From assembly GCA_002352425.1 (NCBI GenBank), contig DEIK01000090.1, positions 1 to 26,742 on the forward strand: a stretch of DNA of 26,742 bases, read 5' to 3'. This stretch comes from Rhodobacteraceae bacterium UBA2776. GTDB lineage: Bacteria > Pseudomonadota > Alphaproteobacteria > Rhodobacterales > Rhodobacteraceae. Shown here piece after piece: positions 1-6,827 of the stretch. Position numbers and translations under genes: made by a program. The notes below the pieces were generated by a model. The model made no database searches. It was not told the origin of the DNA and saw nothing but the letters and a program-made list of their open reading frames with translations. Positions within the stretch are counted from its first letter, which is position 1; each line of letters opens with the position of its first letter.

Positions 1-682
1 CGAGCGGCGCGTCGGATGTTTTGGCGATGTCCCAAAACCCGGCCTCGTTTAGGCGCGAAAGGTCCAGCATCACGCCCAACTCGTTGCAGCGTTTGACCAA
101 CCGGAAACCGGCCTCGGTCAACCCGTCGCCAATGTCGCCCGTCGAGGGGTATTTGAACGGCACACCATGGCCGAAAATGGTCGGGCGGCTCCAGACGGGA
201 CCGAGCGAACGCAGGCCGGCGGCGTATAGCACGTCAAGCGTGTGCAGGTCGGCGTCGATCGCCTCGGCGCCCTCCATATGCAGGATTGCGGCCATTTTGC
301 CGGTGGCGAAACAGGCGCGTAAATCGGCGGTGGTGTGGCAGATTTTTAGGGCGTCCAGGTCTTGCAGGCGTAACAGGATCGCGGTCTGTTCCAAGATCAC
401 ATTCAGGGATTCAGCCTGATCCAAAGGGGCAGGCAAGGGCAAGTCATAAGAGGCTTTGCGCATCTCGGCATCCATATCGCTGCCATCCGATGGCGAGCTG
501 ACATAGAGTGCAAAAAACCCACCACCAAAGCCACCCGCATTTGAACGCGGCAAATCAATGTGGCCCTTGTCGCCCGTGACGAAATTCGGCGCGGCCTCTG
601 GACCGCCCGCATTTAACAGTTTCAACAAAACATCGTTGTGCCCATCGAAAATCAACGGTTCCGTCACTTTCATATCAGTCAT
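1..682 (-). CDS. Membrane dipeptidase (peptidase M19), partial, C-terminus beyond window
   Basis: The minus-strand frame is open from an ATG at 682 to the window edge and gives 227 residues of a renal-dipeptidase-type zinc hydrolase. The N-terminus has the DGHNDV motif, with His15 and Asp17 as the first metal ligands, and Glu137 in HMEGAEAI fits the bridging carboxylate. The later LDLSRLN segment also fits the family. M19 enzymes hydrolyse dipeptides, including some with a D residue in second position. About the last third of a typical bacterial member is missing, with its remaining His ligands. The start abuts the TGA of the FAD oxidase gene (TGA at 683-685, then ATG), so the two are probably translationally coupled. 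A second in-frame ATG lies at 673. No signal peptide is visible, which suggests a cytoplasmic enzyme. The family call is firm; the substrate is unknown. Confidence 0.9.
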   Translation of the reverse strand, partial: MTDMKVTEPLIFDGHNDVLLKLLNAGGPEAAPNFVTGDKGHIDLPRSNAGGFGGGFFALYVSSPSDGSDMDAEMRKASYDLPLPAPLDQAESLNVILEQTAILLRLQDLDALKICHTTADLRACFATGKMAAILHMEGAEAIDADLHTLDVLYAAGLRSLGPVWSRPTIFGHGVPFKYPSTGDIGDGLTEAGFRLVKRCNELGVMLDLSRLNEAGFWDIAKTSDAPL

Positions 683-1972
683 TCAGCGCCCCATTCGATC
701 CGAAAAGTTATGCCAGCGCAAAACCACAGGTAAAAACCACGGCGTGCCCGAATAGAGCGGACGCGTCGGGAACTTCAATCCGTCCAGCGCGGTTTTTCCA
801 GCCGCTTGGCCCAGCATCTGCAATGCGGCTTTATGCCCGAAATAGGTCGCTCGCCCAACGCCTGATCCGCAATAACCCATGACATAGTGCAACCCGTCAT
901 GCACACCCAGATGCGGCGCATGATCAAAGCTGTAGGCAACAGTGCCCGACCACGCATGGCTGACGGCGACATCCTTGAGCTGTGGGAATGTGCGAACCAT
1001 CAGGCGGTGTAAATCTGGCGCATATTTTTTGGGGCGATCCGATAGATCAAAGGCGCGCCCGCCGAAAATCACACGGGTGCCATCCGGAGAAGGGCGATAG
1101 TACGGCACCAGACGCGAGGAATCGACAATGCAGCCACCCGTAGGAAAGGCGCTGTTGACGAGTTCGGTCGGCAATTGCTCGGTCGCGATAATGGCTGAAC
1201 GCAGCGGCATAATGCGGCGATGAAAGAACGGCAGTTCGGGGCCGGAATACCCGTTAGTGGCGATCAACACCTGGCGCGCGGAAAGTTTCCTACCCGCGAT
1301 GCGAACAGTGAACCTGTCACCATCCCGCCGCACACCGGTTGCGCGGGCCGGGGCATAGATTTTCGCACCGGCCTCAACAGCCTTGCGCGCCAGACCCAGC
1401 ACATATTTCGCAGGTTGTAGGCTGCCATCCTTAGGGTAATGCGCCCCGCCGTGATAAAAATCACTGCCGATATATTCTGATTGCTGCGCCTTGGAGACCA
1501 TCTCGAACTGGAACCCGACCGCTTTGGCCAAATCCGCGTTGTTGCGGGCGGTCTCGTCATATTGTTTGACATGATTGACCCCCTTAAATCGGCCTACATC
1601 AGGCTGCAAATCACAATCAATCGACTCATCTTTGATCAGGGTCTTTAGATAGGTCAATGACACCATCGACTCGCGTAAAATTTCGGTCGCCTTGGCCGCG
1701 CCAAAGGCCGAAGTAAGCCCCGCCAGCCCCAGCTTGTGAAACGACGGGCCAATTTGGCCGCCATTGCGCGACGAGCAACCATGGCCGATCATCTCGCTGT
1801 CAATCACCGTCACCTCACGCCCAGCGCGGGCCAGTGTCAACGCTGCCGACAAACCGCTATAGCCTGCGCCCACGATCAGGGTATCAACCTTTTCGGATAA
1901 CGTTGCTGGGGATAGTGCTATTCGAGCGTCAGGTAGTCCAGCCGCATCCCACCAATAGGGCTGGTTCAACAT
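683..1972 (-). CDS. FAD-dependent amine/amino-acid oxidoreductase (DAO superfamily, PuuB/OrdL-like)
   Basis: This is a 429-residue flavoprotein of the DAO superfamily. It has the dinucleotide-binding motif GAGYSGLSAA at residues 35-44, the SSRNGGQ segment that follows it in gamma-glutamylputrescine oxidase-like proteins, and a C-terminal YCGSGVGRAT FAD-contact motif. The family oxidises primary or secondary amines or amino acids with O2 or a carrier; the substrate cannot be read from sequence. I chose ATG 1972, one base past the carbonic anhydrase stop (TAA-T-ATG). ATG 1984 (four residues longer, 11-base overlap) is equally possible. The frame stays open further upstream into the carbonic anhydrase gene, but that part reads as shadow sequence. 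It sits between the carbonic anhydrase and the M19 dipeptidase in one minus-strand operon. Confidence 0.85.
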   Translation of the reverse strand: MLNQPYWWDAAGLPDARIALSPATLSEKVDTLIVGAGYSGLSAALTLARAGREVTVIDSEMIGHGCSSRNGGQIGPSFHKLGLAGLTSAFGAAKATEILRESMVSLTYLKTLIKDESIDCDLQPDVGRFKGVNHVKQYDETARNNADLAKAVGFQFEMVSKAQQSEYIGSDFYHGGAHYPKDGSLQPAKYVLGLARKAVEAGAKIYAPARATGVRRDGDRFTVRIAGRKLSARQVLIATNGYSGPELPFFHRRIMPLRSAIIATEQLPTELVNSAFPTGGCIVDSSRLVPYYRPSPDGTRVIFGGRAFDLSDRPKKYAPDLHRLMVRTFPQLKDVAVSHAWSGTVAYSFDHAPHLGVHDGLHYVMGYCGSGVGRATYFGHKAALQMLGQAAGKTALDGLKFPTRPLYSGTPWFLPVVLRWHNFSDRMGR

Positions 1973-1973
1973 A

Positions 1974-2633
1974 TTAGGTAACATCGACAAATGTGGCGCT
2001 CTCGGCATCGTAATGCTGCAAGCCGCCTTCACCGATATCCGTCCACAACCCATGAAGGCTGAGCGTTTCGTTTTCCACGGCGCTTTTGACAAAAGGGAAT
2101 GTCATCAGGTTTTCCAACGAAATCATCACAGCAGCTTTTTCCAGTTGGCGGCGCTCTTGAACCTCGTCCTGCAGATCCATCTCTTGAACACGGTTGAAAC
2201 CAGGCCGCAAGATATCCATCCAACGACCAACAAAGCTCGACTTTTTCTCAAGCTCTGGCGCCTGCCCCGAACACATATCGTAGCAGCCTTGAACGCCACC
2301 GCAGTTGGAATGACCCAGCACAATCAAATGCGCGACCTTCAGGTTTTGCACCGCAAATTCAACTGTCGCCGAGGTGCCATGGTGGTCGCCATCGGGTGCA
2401 TAGGGCGGCACCAGATTGGCGATATTGCGATGAATGAAAAATTCGCCCTGATCCGCGCCAAATATGGATGTAACATGCACGCGGCTATCACAGCAGGAAA
2501 TCACCATAGCACGCGGGCGCTGGCCTTCGTCGGCCAAACGACGATACCAAACCTTGTTGTCAGCATATGATGTTGCTTTCCAACCCTGATACCGCTTGAT
2601 CAAATATGAGGGTAAAGGTTTCGCGTAATCCAT
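1974..2633 (-). CDS. Beta-class carbonic anhydrase
   Basis: The 219-residue product has all signatures of a beta-carbonic anhydrase, which interconverts CO2 and bicarbonate. The Cys47-x-Asp49-x-Arg51 motif supplies one zinc ligand and the Asp/Arg dyad, and His108-x-x-Cys111 supplies the other two ligands. The HGTSATVEFAV segment between them is also typical. Length is normal for bacterial cytoplasmic members, and there is no signal peptide. The start at 2633 is supported by an AGGAG about eight bases upstream. It is the first gene of a tight leftward trio (carbonic anhydrase, FAD oxidase, M19 dipeptidase), so bicarbonate supply and amine or peptide catabolism may be expressed together. It is divergent from the Hpt-like gene at 2774. 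Confidence 0.93.
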   Translation of the reverse strand: MDYAKPLPSYLIKRYQGWKATSYADNKVWYRRLADEGQRPRAMVISCCDSRVHVTSIFGADQGEFFIHRNIANLVPPYAPDGDHHGTSATVEFAVQNLKVAHLIVLGHSNCGGVQGCYDMCSGQAPELEKKSSFVGRWMDILRPGFNRVQEMDLQDEVQERRQLEKAAVMISLENLMTFPFVKSAVENETLSLHGLWTDIGEGGLQHYDAESATFVDVT

Positions 2634-2773
2634 GCGTAGCGCTCCTGTGATTCAGTTGGGTTGTTCATTCTAACTATTCTGGATTTGCACAAAATTCGAG
2701 CGATTTCTAACTTTGCGCATAACCTTTTCTAAGTAGTCTTAGGCGATGGTCCTAAACATTGCGGGGGCCGGAA
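2634..2773. promoter_or_regulatory. Divergent intergenic region between carbonic anhydrase and Hpt-like gene
   Basis: These 140 bases separate two genes that point away from each other, so they should hold both promoters. The stretch is more AT-rich than the coding DNA around it. The only clear signal is the AGGAG ribosome-binding site for the carbonic anhydrase near 2645. I could not assign -35/-10 boxes or an operator with confidence. Confidence 0.4.
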
Positions 2774-3169
2774 ATGAAGGGCATGAGTGTGACAAATATT
2801 ACGACTTTGGTTTTTGAAGAGCAAGTTCGGTTGGATTCTGACCGATTGGCCGAACTGTACCTGCAAATGGGCGAGGCTGGTGCACAGGATGTGGTGTGCC
2901 GCGCGATGGAAGAACTGACATCGCGGCTGGTTAGAATTCAAGAATCCTACACTGCGAACAAAACGCGTGAATTGCGCAAAGGGGCCAAAGGGTTGATCGG
3001 GATTGCCGAACAGATTGGCATGCACAGGTTGGCCAAAGTGGCCCGTGATGTGTGCAATTGCATCGACCAAAATGACCCTTTGGCATTGGGTGCAACATTA
3101 GCGCGGCTGCAACGGATCGGCGATGGTTCTTTGGTCGCGGTTTGGGACCTGCAAGATCTGTCTGTCTGA
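2774..3169 (+). CDS. Conserved small helical protein resembling a His-less Hpt domain
   Basis: This is a 131-residue, mostly helical, soluble protein with no signal peptide. I recognise it only as a conserved-looking Rhodobacteraceae hypothetical. Its middle, residues 65-93 (RELRKGAKG followed by a helix ending near ARDV), resembles the core of histidine phosphotransfer domains, where the usual pattern is H-x-L-K-G-S followed by a second helix. Here Lys69-Gly70 align with the K-G, but the phosphoacceptor His position is not His. Hpt-like ancestry is therefore an inference, and phosphotransfer seems unlikely. The frame opens at a TTG at 2759, but ATG 2774 is preceded by a purine-rich stretch and is preferred. 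ATG 2783 is a further option. The gene ends 173 bases before the M17 aminopeptidase start. Confidence 0.7.
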   Translation: MKGMSVTNITTLVFEEQVRLDSDRLAELYLQMGEAGAQDVVCRAMEELTSRLVRIQESYTANKTRELRKGAKGLIGIAEQIGMHRLAKVARDVCNCIDQNDPLALGATLARLQRIGDGSLVAVWDLQDLSV

Positions 3170-3342
3170 GCCGAGCTGGAGCAAATTCTGGATGAATTGC
3201 GCACACCAATCCAAATCGGCACCGCTAGATCTATTGGGACCTGGTTTACATGGGGCCAAACTGCACTGCTGAAATCAAATTCACATAAAATATGAAATGC
3301 TTTAGGGTGACGGAAAATGAAAACCGAATAGGGCCGTTTACC
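3170..3342 (+). other. Intergenic stretch with open frame continuing past the stop
   Basis: These 173 bases lie between the Hpt-like gene and the aminopeptidase. Directly after the TGA at 3167-3169 the same frame stays open for about 42 codons, to a TGA near 3294-3296. The first part (AELEQILDELRTP) looks protein-like. The rest is AT-richer and more typical of a promoter region. No convincing terminator hairpin is visible. Confidence 0.4.
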
Positions 3343-4728
3343 ATGTCTATGATTTTTGCCAAACCCAATGCGGCCTCAATTCCGCTCCATTTGATTGCTT
3401 CTGGTGATCTGTCCGAATGGCTAACGGATCAACCGGAACATGTTGCCAAATGGCTCGACACTATGGGGTTTTCGGCAAGCTTGAACGAAGTTTGTTTGGT
3501 GCCGGATGCGCAGGGTGCGTGCCTGCTCGTTGCCATTGGATACGGCACCAAACCCGCCAGAGCGCGGTCACGGTTTCATTTAGGCTATGCTGCCAAAACA
3601 CTGCCCGCCGGCACCTACCACATCGAAACAAAGCTTAAGCGCAAAGCCTTAGAGGAGGCGGCGTTGGGTTGGCTGTTGGCCGGATATCGGTTTGGACGTT
3701 ATCGCACCCAAAAGCCTGCCAAAGCCAAACTAAAAGCACCCAGCAGCATTGACGCCAAACGGATTGAAATCATGGCTGCGGGCGAGGTGTTAACCCGTGA
3801 TCTGATAAACACCCCCGCCTCGGACATGGGACCGGAGGAATTGGAGCACGCCTTTTTGGCGCTGGCCGCGAACCACGGTGCCGAAACCAAAGTGACGGTG
3901 GGCGACGACCTGCTGACCCATAATTTGCCGATGATCCACGCGGTTGGCCGCGCCTCAAACCGCGCGCCGCGTCTGCTTGATATGAAGTGGGGCAAGGCGG
4001 GGCCAACCCTGACGCTGGTTGGCAAGGGCGTGTGTTTTGATACGGGCGGGTTGAACATCAAACCCGGCGGCTCAATGGGGTTGATGAAAAAGGACATGGG
4101 GGGTGCGGCGACCGTTATGGGATTGGCCCATATGATCATGTCGCTAAAGTTGCCGCTGCGCCTGCGGGTTCTGGTGCCCGCCGTTGAAAACGCCATCAAC
4201 GGTGACGCCTTTCGCCCACAGGATATCTTGACCTCGCGCAAAGGATTGACTGTTGAAATCAACAACACTGACGCCGAGGGGCGATTGGTTTTGGCTGACG
4301 CCTTGGCGTTAGCGGATGAAGAAAAGCCGGATTGCCTGATTTCTATGGCGACCCTGACGGGGGCTGCCCGGGTCGCAGTCGGACCGGACTTGGCCCCGTA
4401 TTTCTGCGACAATTCCAAAATGGCCAAGGCGCTAAAATCTGGCGGCAAATCCAGCAGCGACCCCCTGTGGCAGATGCCATTCTGGGCGCCTTACGAGCCA
4501 ATGATCGAACCAGGCATTGCAGATTTGGACAACGCTCCTAAAGGTGGGTTTGCGGGGTGCATCACAGCCGCGCTATTCCTGCGCCGTTTTGTGGATCAAT
4601 CGCCGCGCTATGCGCATTTTGACATTTACGGCTGGCAACCCGCCGCCACCCCATCGCGGCCCAAAGGCGGCGTTGGACAAGGCGCGCGCGCAATCCTGTC
4701 GGCCCTGCCAAAACTGTTAAAGCTATGA
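3343..4728 (+). CDS. M17-family leucyl aminopeptidase
   Basis: This 461-residue cytosolic metallo-aminopeptidase removes N-terminal residues from peptides. The C-terminal catalytic domain holds the M17 signature NTDAEGR at residues 308-314, which carries two metal ligands and the catalytic Arg, and the upstream GKGVCFDTGG block with Lys228 and Asp233 as ligands. The N-terminal domain is the less conserved regulatory part. The frame is open from an ATG at 3292, but the 17 extra residues do not look like the family. ATG 3343 has an AGGG about ten bases upstream and is preferred; ATG 3349 is also possible. The stop overlaps the next start as ATGA, so it forms a coupled pair with the NlpC/P60 hydrolase. 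That pairing suggests short cell-wall peptides as one substrate class, but this is inference. Confidence 0.93.
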   Translation: MSMIFAKPNAASIPLHLIASGDLSEWLTDQPEHVAKWLDTMGFSASLNEVCLVPDAQGACLLVAIGYGTKPARARSRFHLGYAAKTLPAGTYHIETKLKRKALEEAALGWLLAGYRFGRYRTQKPAKAKLKAPSSIDAKRIEIMAAGEVLTRDLINTPASDMGPEELEHAFLALAANHGAETKVTVGDDLLTHNLPMIHAVGRASNRAPRLLDMKWGKAGPTLTLVGKGVCFDTGGLNIKPGGSMGLMKKDMGGAATVMGLAHMIMSLKLPLRLRVLVPAVENAINGDAFRPQDILTSRKGLTVEINNTDAEGRLVLADALALADEEKPDCLISMATLTGAARVAVGPDLAPYFCDNSKMAKALKSGGKSSSDPLWQMPFWAPYEPMIEPGIADLDNAPKGGFAGCITAALFLRRFVDQSPRYAHFDIYGWQPAATPSRPKGGVGQGARAILSALPKLLKL

Positions 4729-5486
4729 GCGATGATCAGCTAAAAACCATCACTGTACCGGTTGCCGACCTGCGCCGTCATCCAGATGGCAAACGTGATA
4801 GGCAACTGATCTTTGGCGAGAATTTCCTTGTAAAGGAACTGACCGACGGTTGGGCCTATGGCAGCGCTGCCAAGGACGGCTATGTTGGTTACCTGCGCGC
4901 TGATCTGTTGGCTGAGCAGCGCGTGCCAACCCATTTCATTTCGGCCCGCAGTTCCCACATTTACCCCGCTCCAGATTTTAAATCCGAAGCGGTTGCTGCG
5001 CTCAGTTTCGGCGCACGTTTAACCGTCGTCGCCACCCGCAAAAATTTTGCGGAACTGGCCAGCGGTCAGTTCATTCCTGCCCCCCATATCACCCCGATTG
5101 GTCAGCTTTTTGAGGATCCAATCGAAGTCGCCGAACGCTACATAGGCGTGCCGTATCTGTGGGGCGGCAACAGCATTTGGGGGCTGGATTGTTCCGGATT
5201 GGTGCAGGTCGCGCTTATGGCCTGCGGGCTGGATTGCCCTGGGGACGCCTATATGCAAGAGGCCAGCGTCGGCGCACCGGTTGGCGATAACGTGCGCCCT
5301 GAACGGGGGGATTTGTTCTTTTGGAAAGGCCATGTCGGGCTGATCCGTGACGAAAACACCCTGCTGCACTCCAACGCCAGCCATATGGCCGTGGTGGATG
5401 AGCCGCTGGACGCCGCGATCGAGCGGATCAAGGCGCAAGGCGATGGCGACATCACCGCGCGCCGCCGTCCAGATTATCGTAAATGA
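4725..5486 (+). CDS. NlpC/P60 (C40) endopeptidase with SH3-like N-terminal domains
   Basis: The 253-residue protein has two SH3-like stretches (about residues 8-65 and 68-125) followed by a C40 cysteine peptidase domain. The catalytic Cys156 lies in GLDCSGL, His203 in GHVGL, and His215 in LLHSN is the third polar residue. This order resembles YkfC-type gamma-D-glutamyl-L-diamino acid endopeptidases, which trim murein peptides during recycling. There is no signal peptide or lipobox, so a cytoplasmic recycling role is more likely than wall remodelling. It overlaps the M17 aminopeptidase gene by four bases (ATGA) and ends three bases from the convergent DUF2794 gene. Fold and catalytic site are clear from sequence; the exact bond cleaved is inferred from the family. 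Confidence 0.9.
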   Translation: MSDDQLKTITVPVADLRRHPDGKRDRQLIFGENFLVKELTDGWAYGSAAKDGYVGYLRADLLAEQRVPTHFISARSSHIYPAPDFKSEAVAALSFGARLTVVATRKNFAELASGQFIPAPHITPIGQLFEDPIEVAERYIGVPYLWGGNSIWGLDCSGLVQVALMACGLDCPGDAYMQEASVGAPVGDNVRPERGDLFFWKGHVGLIRDENTLLHSNASHMAVVDEPLDAAIERIKAQGDGDITARRRPDYRK

Positions 5487-5489
5487 GCC

Positions 5490-5822
5490 TTACTTAACGG
5501 CGCGGATCAGTTTTTTCTCAAGCACCCGCAGGACCGTTTTCAAGTCCTGCCCGCGTTTCAAAATCTGCCCGTCCATTCCGACGACACAATACATCCCCTG
5601 CTTGTTGCGCAGTTTAGGGTGCTTTTCGATCCGGTACAGCGGGTTTTCAGCCGCGTGGCGAAACACCGAAAAAACGGCCATATCCGTCAAAAAGGACAGC
5701 CCGTAGTCGCGCCATTCTCCTGCCGCCACCATCCGCCCATACAGCGACATGATGACATTCAACTCTTTACGCTCAAATGCAACTTGGGGTGCAGCGGGTG
5801 AAAATGGAATTTGGCTGTTCAT
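5490..5822 (-). CDS. DUF2794 family protein
   Basis: This is a 110-residue soluble protein matching DUF2794, a small conserved alphaproteobacterial family of unknown function. Family hallmarks are the ELNVIMSLYGRMVAAGEWRDY segment, the AVFSVFRHA stretch, PLYRIEKHPKL, and the ILKRGQDL near the C-terminus. The open frame extends to 5879, but ATG 5822 fits the family length and the extra residues look non-coding. No strong Shine-Dalgarno is visible before it. It stands alone, convergent with the NlpC/P60 gene three bases away, and does not obviously belong to either neighbouring operon. I cannot assign a function. Confidence 0.82.
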   Translation of the reverse strand: MNSQIPFSPAAPQVAFERKELNVIMSLYGRMVAAGEWRDYGLSFLTDMAVFSVFRHAAENPLYRIEKHPKLRNKQGMYCVVGMDGQILKRGQDLKTVLRVLEKKLIRAVK

Positions 5823-6015
5823 CCATAAACATTGACCCGCAGCGGCGATAAAATCAAGCGTGCCGTGGTTTTGCCACAAAATGGTCGGATAATGACCGTA
5901 ATTGCTTCACTCAAACGCCCCTTTTCCTATGGATAAGTGGCCTTAGCGAAAACACGCTAGCCTCGGTGTTGCAGATAACTGCCCCCACCCAGCTGTGATG
6001 CCGAGGCGGTTTTCA
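5823..6015. other. Intergenic region with two inverted repeats downstream of paaX
   Basis: These 193 bases lie between paaX (which ends here) and the start of the DUF2794 gene, both leftward, so they may hold the paaZX terminator and the DUF2794 promoter. Two dyads are visible: TAGCG-AAAACA-CGCTA at 5944-5959, and GCCTCGG at 5960-5966 pairing with CCGAGGC at 6001-6007 across a 34-base loop. Neither is followed by a T tract in the leftward direction, so a factor-independent terminator is not proven. Confidence 0.4.
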
Positions 6016-6819
6016 CTATCTCCCAAAACGATGTGTAAACGCGCTGTCACTGGCTGGCATCGGCGTCATACCATGCACGCTACCGCCTAGCCAATCCTCG
6101 GATGGACCAACCAGTTGAAGGTAGGCATCCGCCACCGCTTGGCGCGGGTTGGATAGGGGGGCGTCTGCGGCCAACAGCTCTGGTGGAATGTCGGGAAACC
6201 GTAACACGATGCGCCGCCAACGATGGATCAAAAGCATCCGTGCTGCCATCGCATCTAGCGGAGACAGCTGCACCCCCTTAAGCGCATTGATGTCATTGCT
6301 CAGCGCTGTCAGTGCCTCGAGGTGGACCGTGGACAAAATCCGTTTCCGAAATCCCTGCGGAAACGCCGTCAGCGCCCCTTTGACGCAAACGTGGTTTGAC
6401 AAATCAGGTAGATCATCCCCGGCCATCAACCACGTGTTGGTCGCGACTTTGAGACCACCGATCGGGGGTGTTTCACCGCTCGCCATCACCCACTCACGGA
6501 TTTTTCCACTGGTGGGCCGTGCATAGAAGTTGCGCGTTGCGGCGGCAATTTCAGTCGTCGCACTTTCACTAAGTCGATAAAAGCTGTTGCGCCCCTCGCG
6601 ATCGCGCAGCACCCATCCGTCGCTGGTCAGGCGTGAAAGTGCGGTACGCATAGTGCCTGCTTCAACGCCAACACGTTCCAACAAACGCTGCAATCTAAGC
6701 GTCGCAATCCGCCCGCCGCGCTGTTGGACAGCGTCGCCAAATACGGTGACGACCAAGGACCAAACCCTTAGACGGCCCTCATTATGTAATGCAGTGATCA
6801 GTGGTTCTAAACTATCCAT
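6016..6819 (-). CDS. paaX: PaaX-family transcriptional regulator of phenylacetate catabolism
   Basis: The 267-residue product matches PaaX, the phenylacetyl-CoA-responsive repressor of phenylacetate operons. The N-terminal winged-helix region (about residues 15-85) holds the LLERVGVEAGTMRTALSRL recognition segment and the GRNSFYRLSE wing. The middle has the GKIREWVMASG block and the C-terminal part holds the family's DAMAARMLLIHRWRRIVLRFPDIPPELL helix run. It is somewhat shorter than the 316-residue E. coli protein. It starts eight bases after the paaZ stop, so it is cotranscribed with paaZ and probably represses the divergent paa promoters, including its own. A TetR-type regulator at the other end of the locus suggests two inputs. 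Confidence 0.93.
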   Translation of the reverse strand: MDSLEPLITALHNEGRLRVWSLVVTVFGDAVQQRGGRIATLRLQRLLERVGVEAGTMRTALSRLTSDGWVLRDREGRNSFYRLSESATTEIAAATRNFYARPTSGKIREWVMASGETPPIGGLKVATNTWLMAGDDLPDLSNHVCVKGALTAFPQGFRKRILSTVHLEALTALSNDINALKGVQLSPLDAMAARMLLIHRWRRIVLRFPDIPPELLAADAPLSNPRQAVADAYLQLVGPSEDWLGGSVHGMTPMPASDSAFTHRFGR

Positions 6820-6827
6820 GCCCCCTA

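Noticed and set aside
1985..2092. N-terminal extension of the FAD oxidoreductase frame
   Set aside because: It lies over the carbonic anhydrase C-terminus and does not resemble DAO-family N-termini; ATG 1972 or 1984 suits better.
2013..2570. 185-codon plus-strand open frame opposite the carbonic anhydrase
   Set aside because: The opposite strand carries all zinc ligands and motifs of a beta-carbonic anhydrase; this frame shows no recognisable domain.
3699..4448. 249-codon minus-strand open frame within the M17 aminopeptidase
   Set aside because: Shadow of the aminopeptidase catalytic domain; its sequence is Ser/Arg/Pro-rich with no domain pattern.
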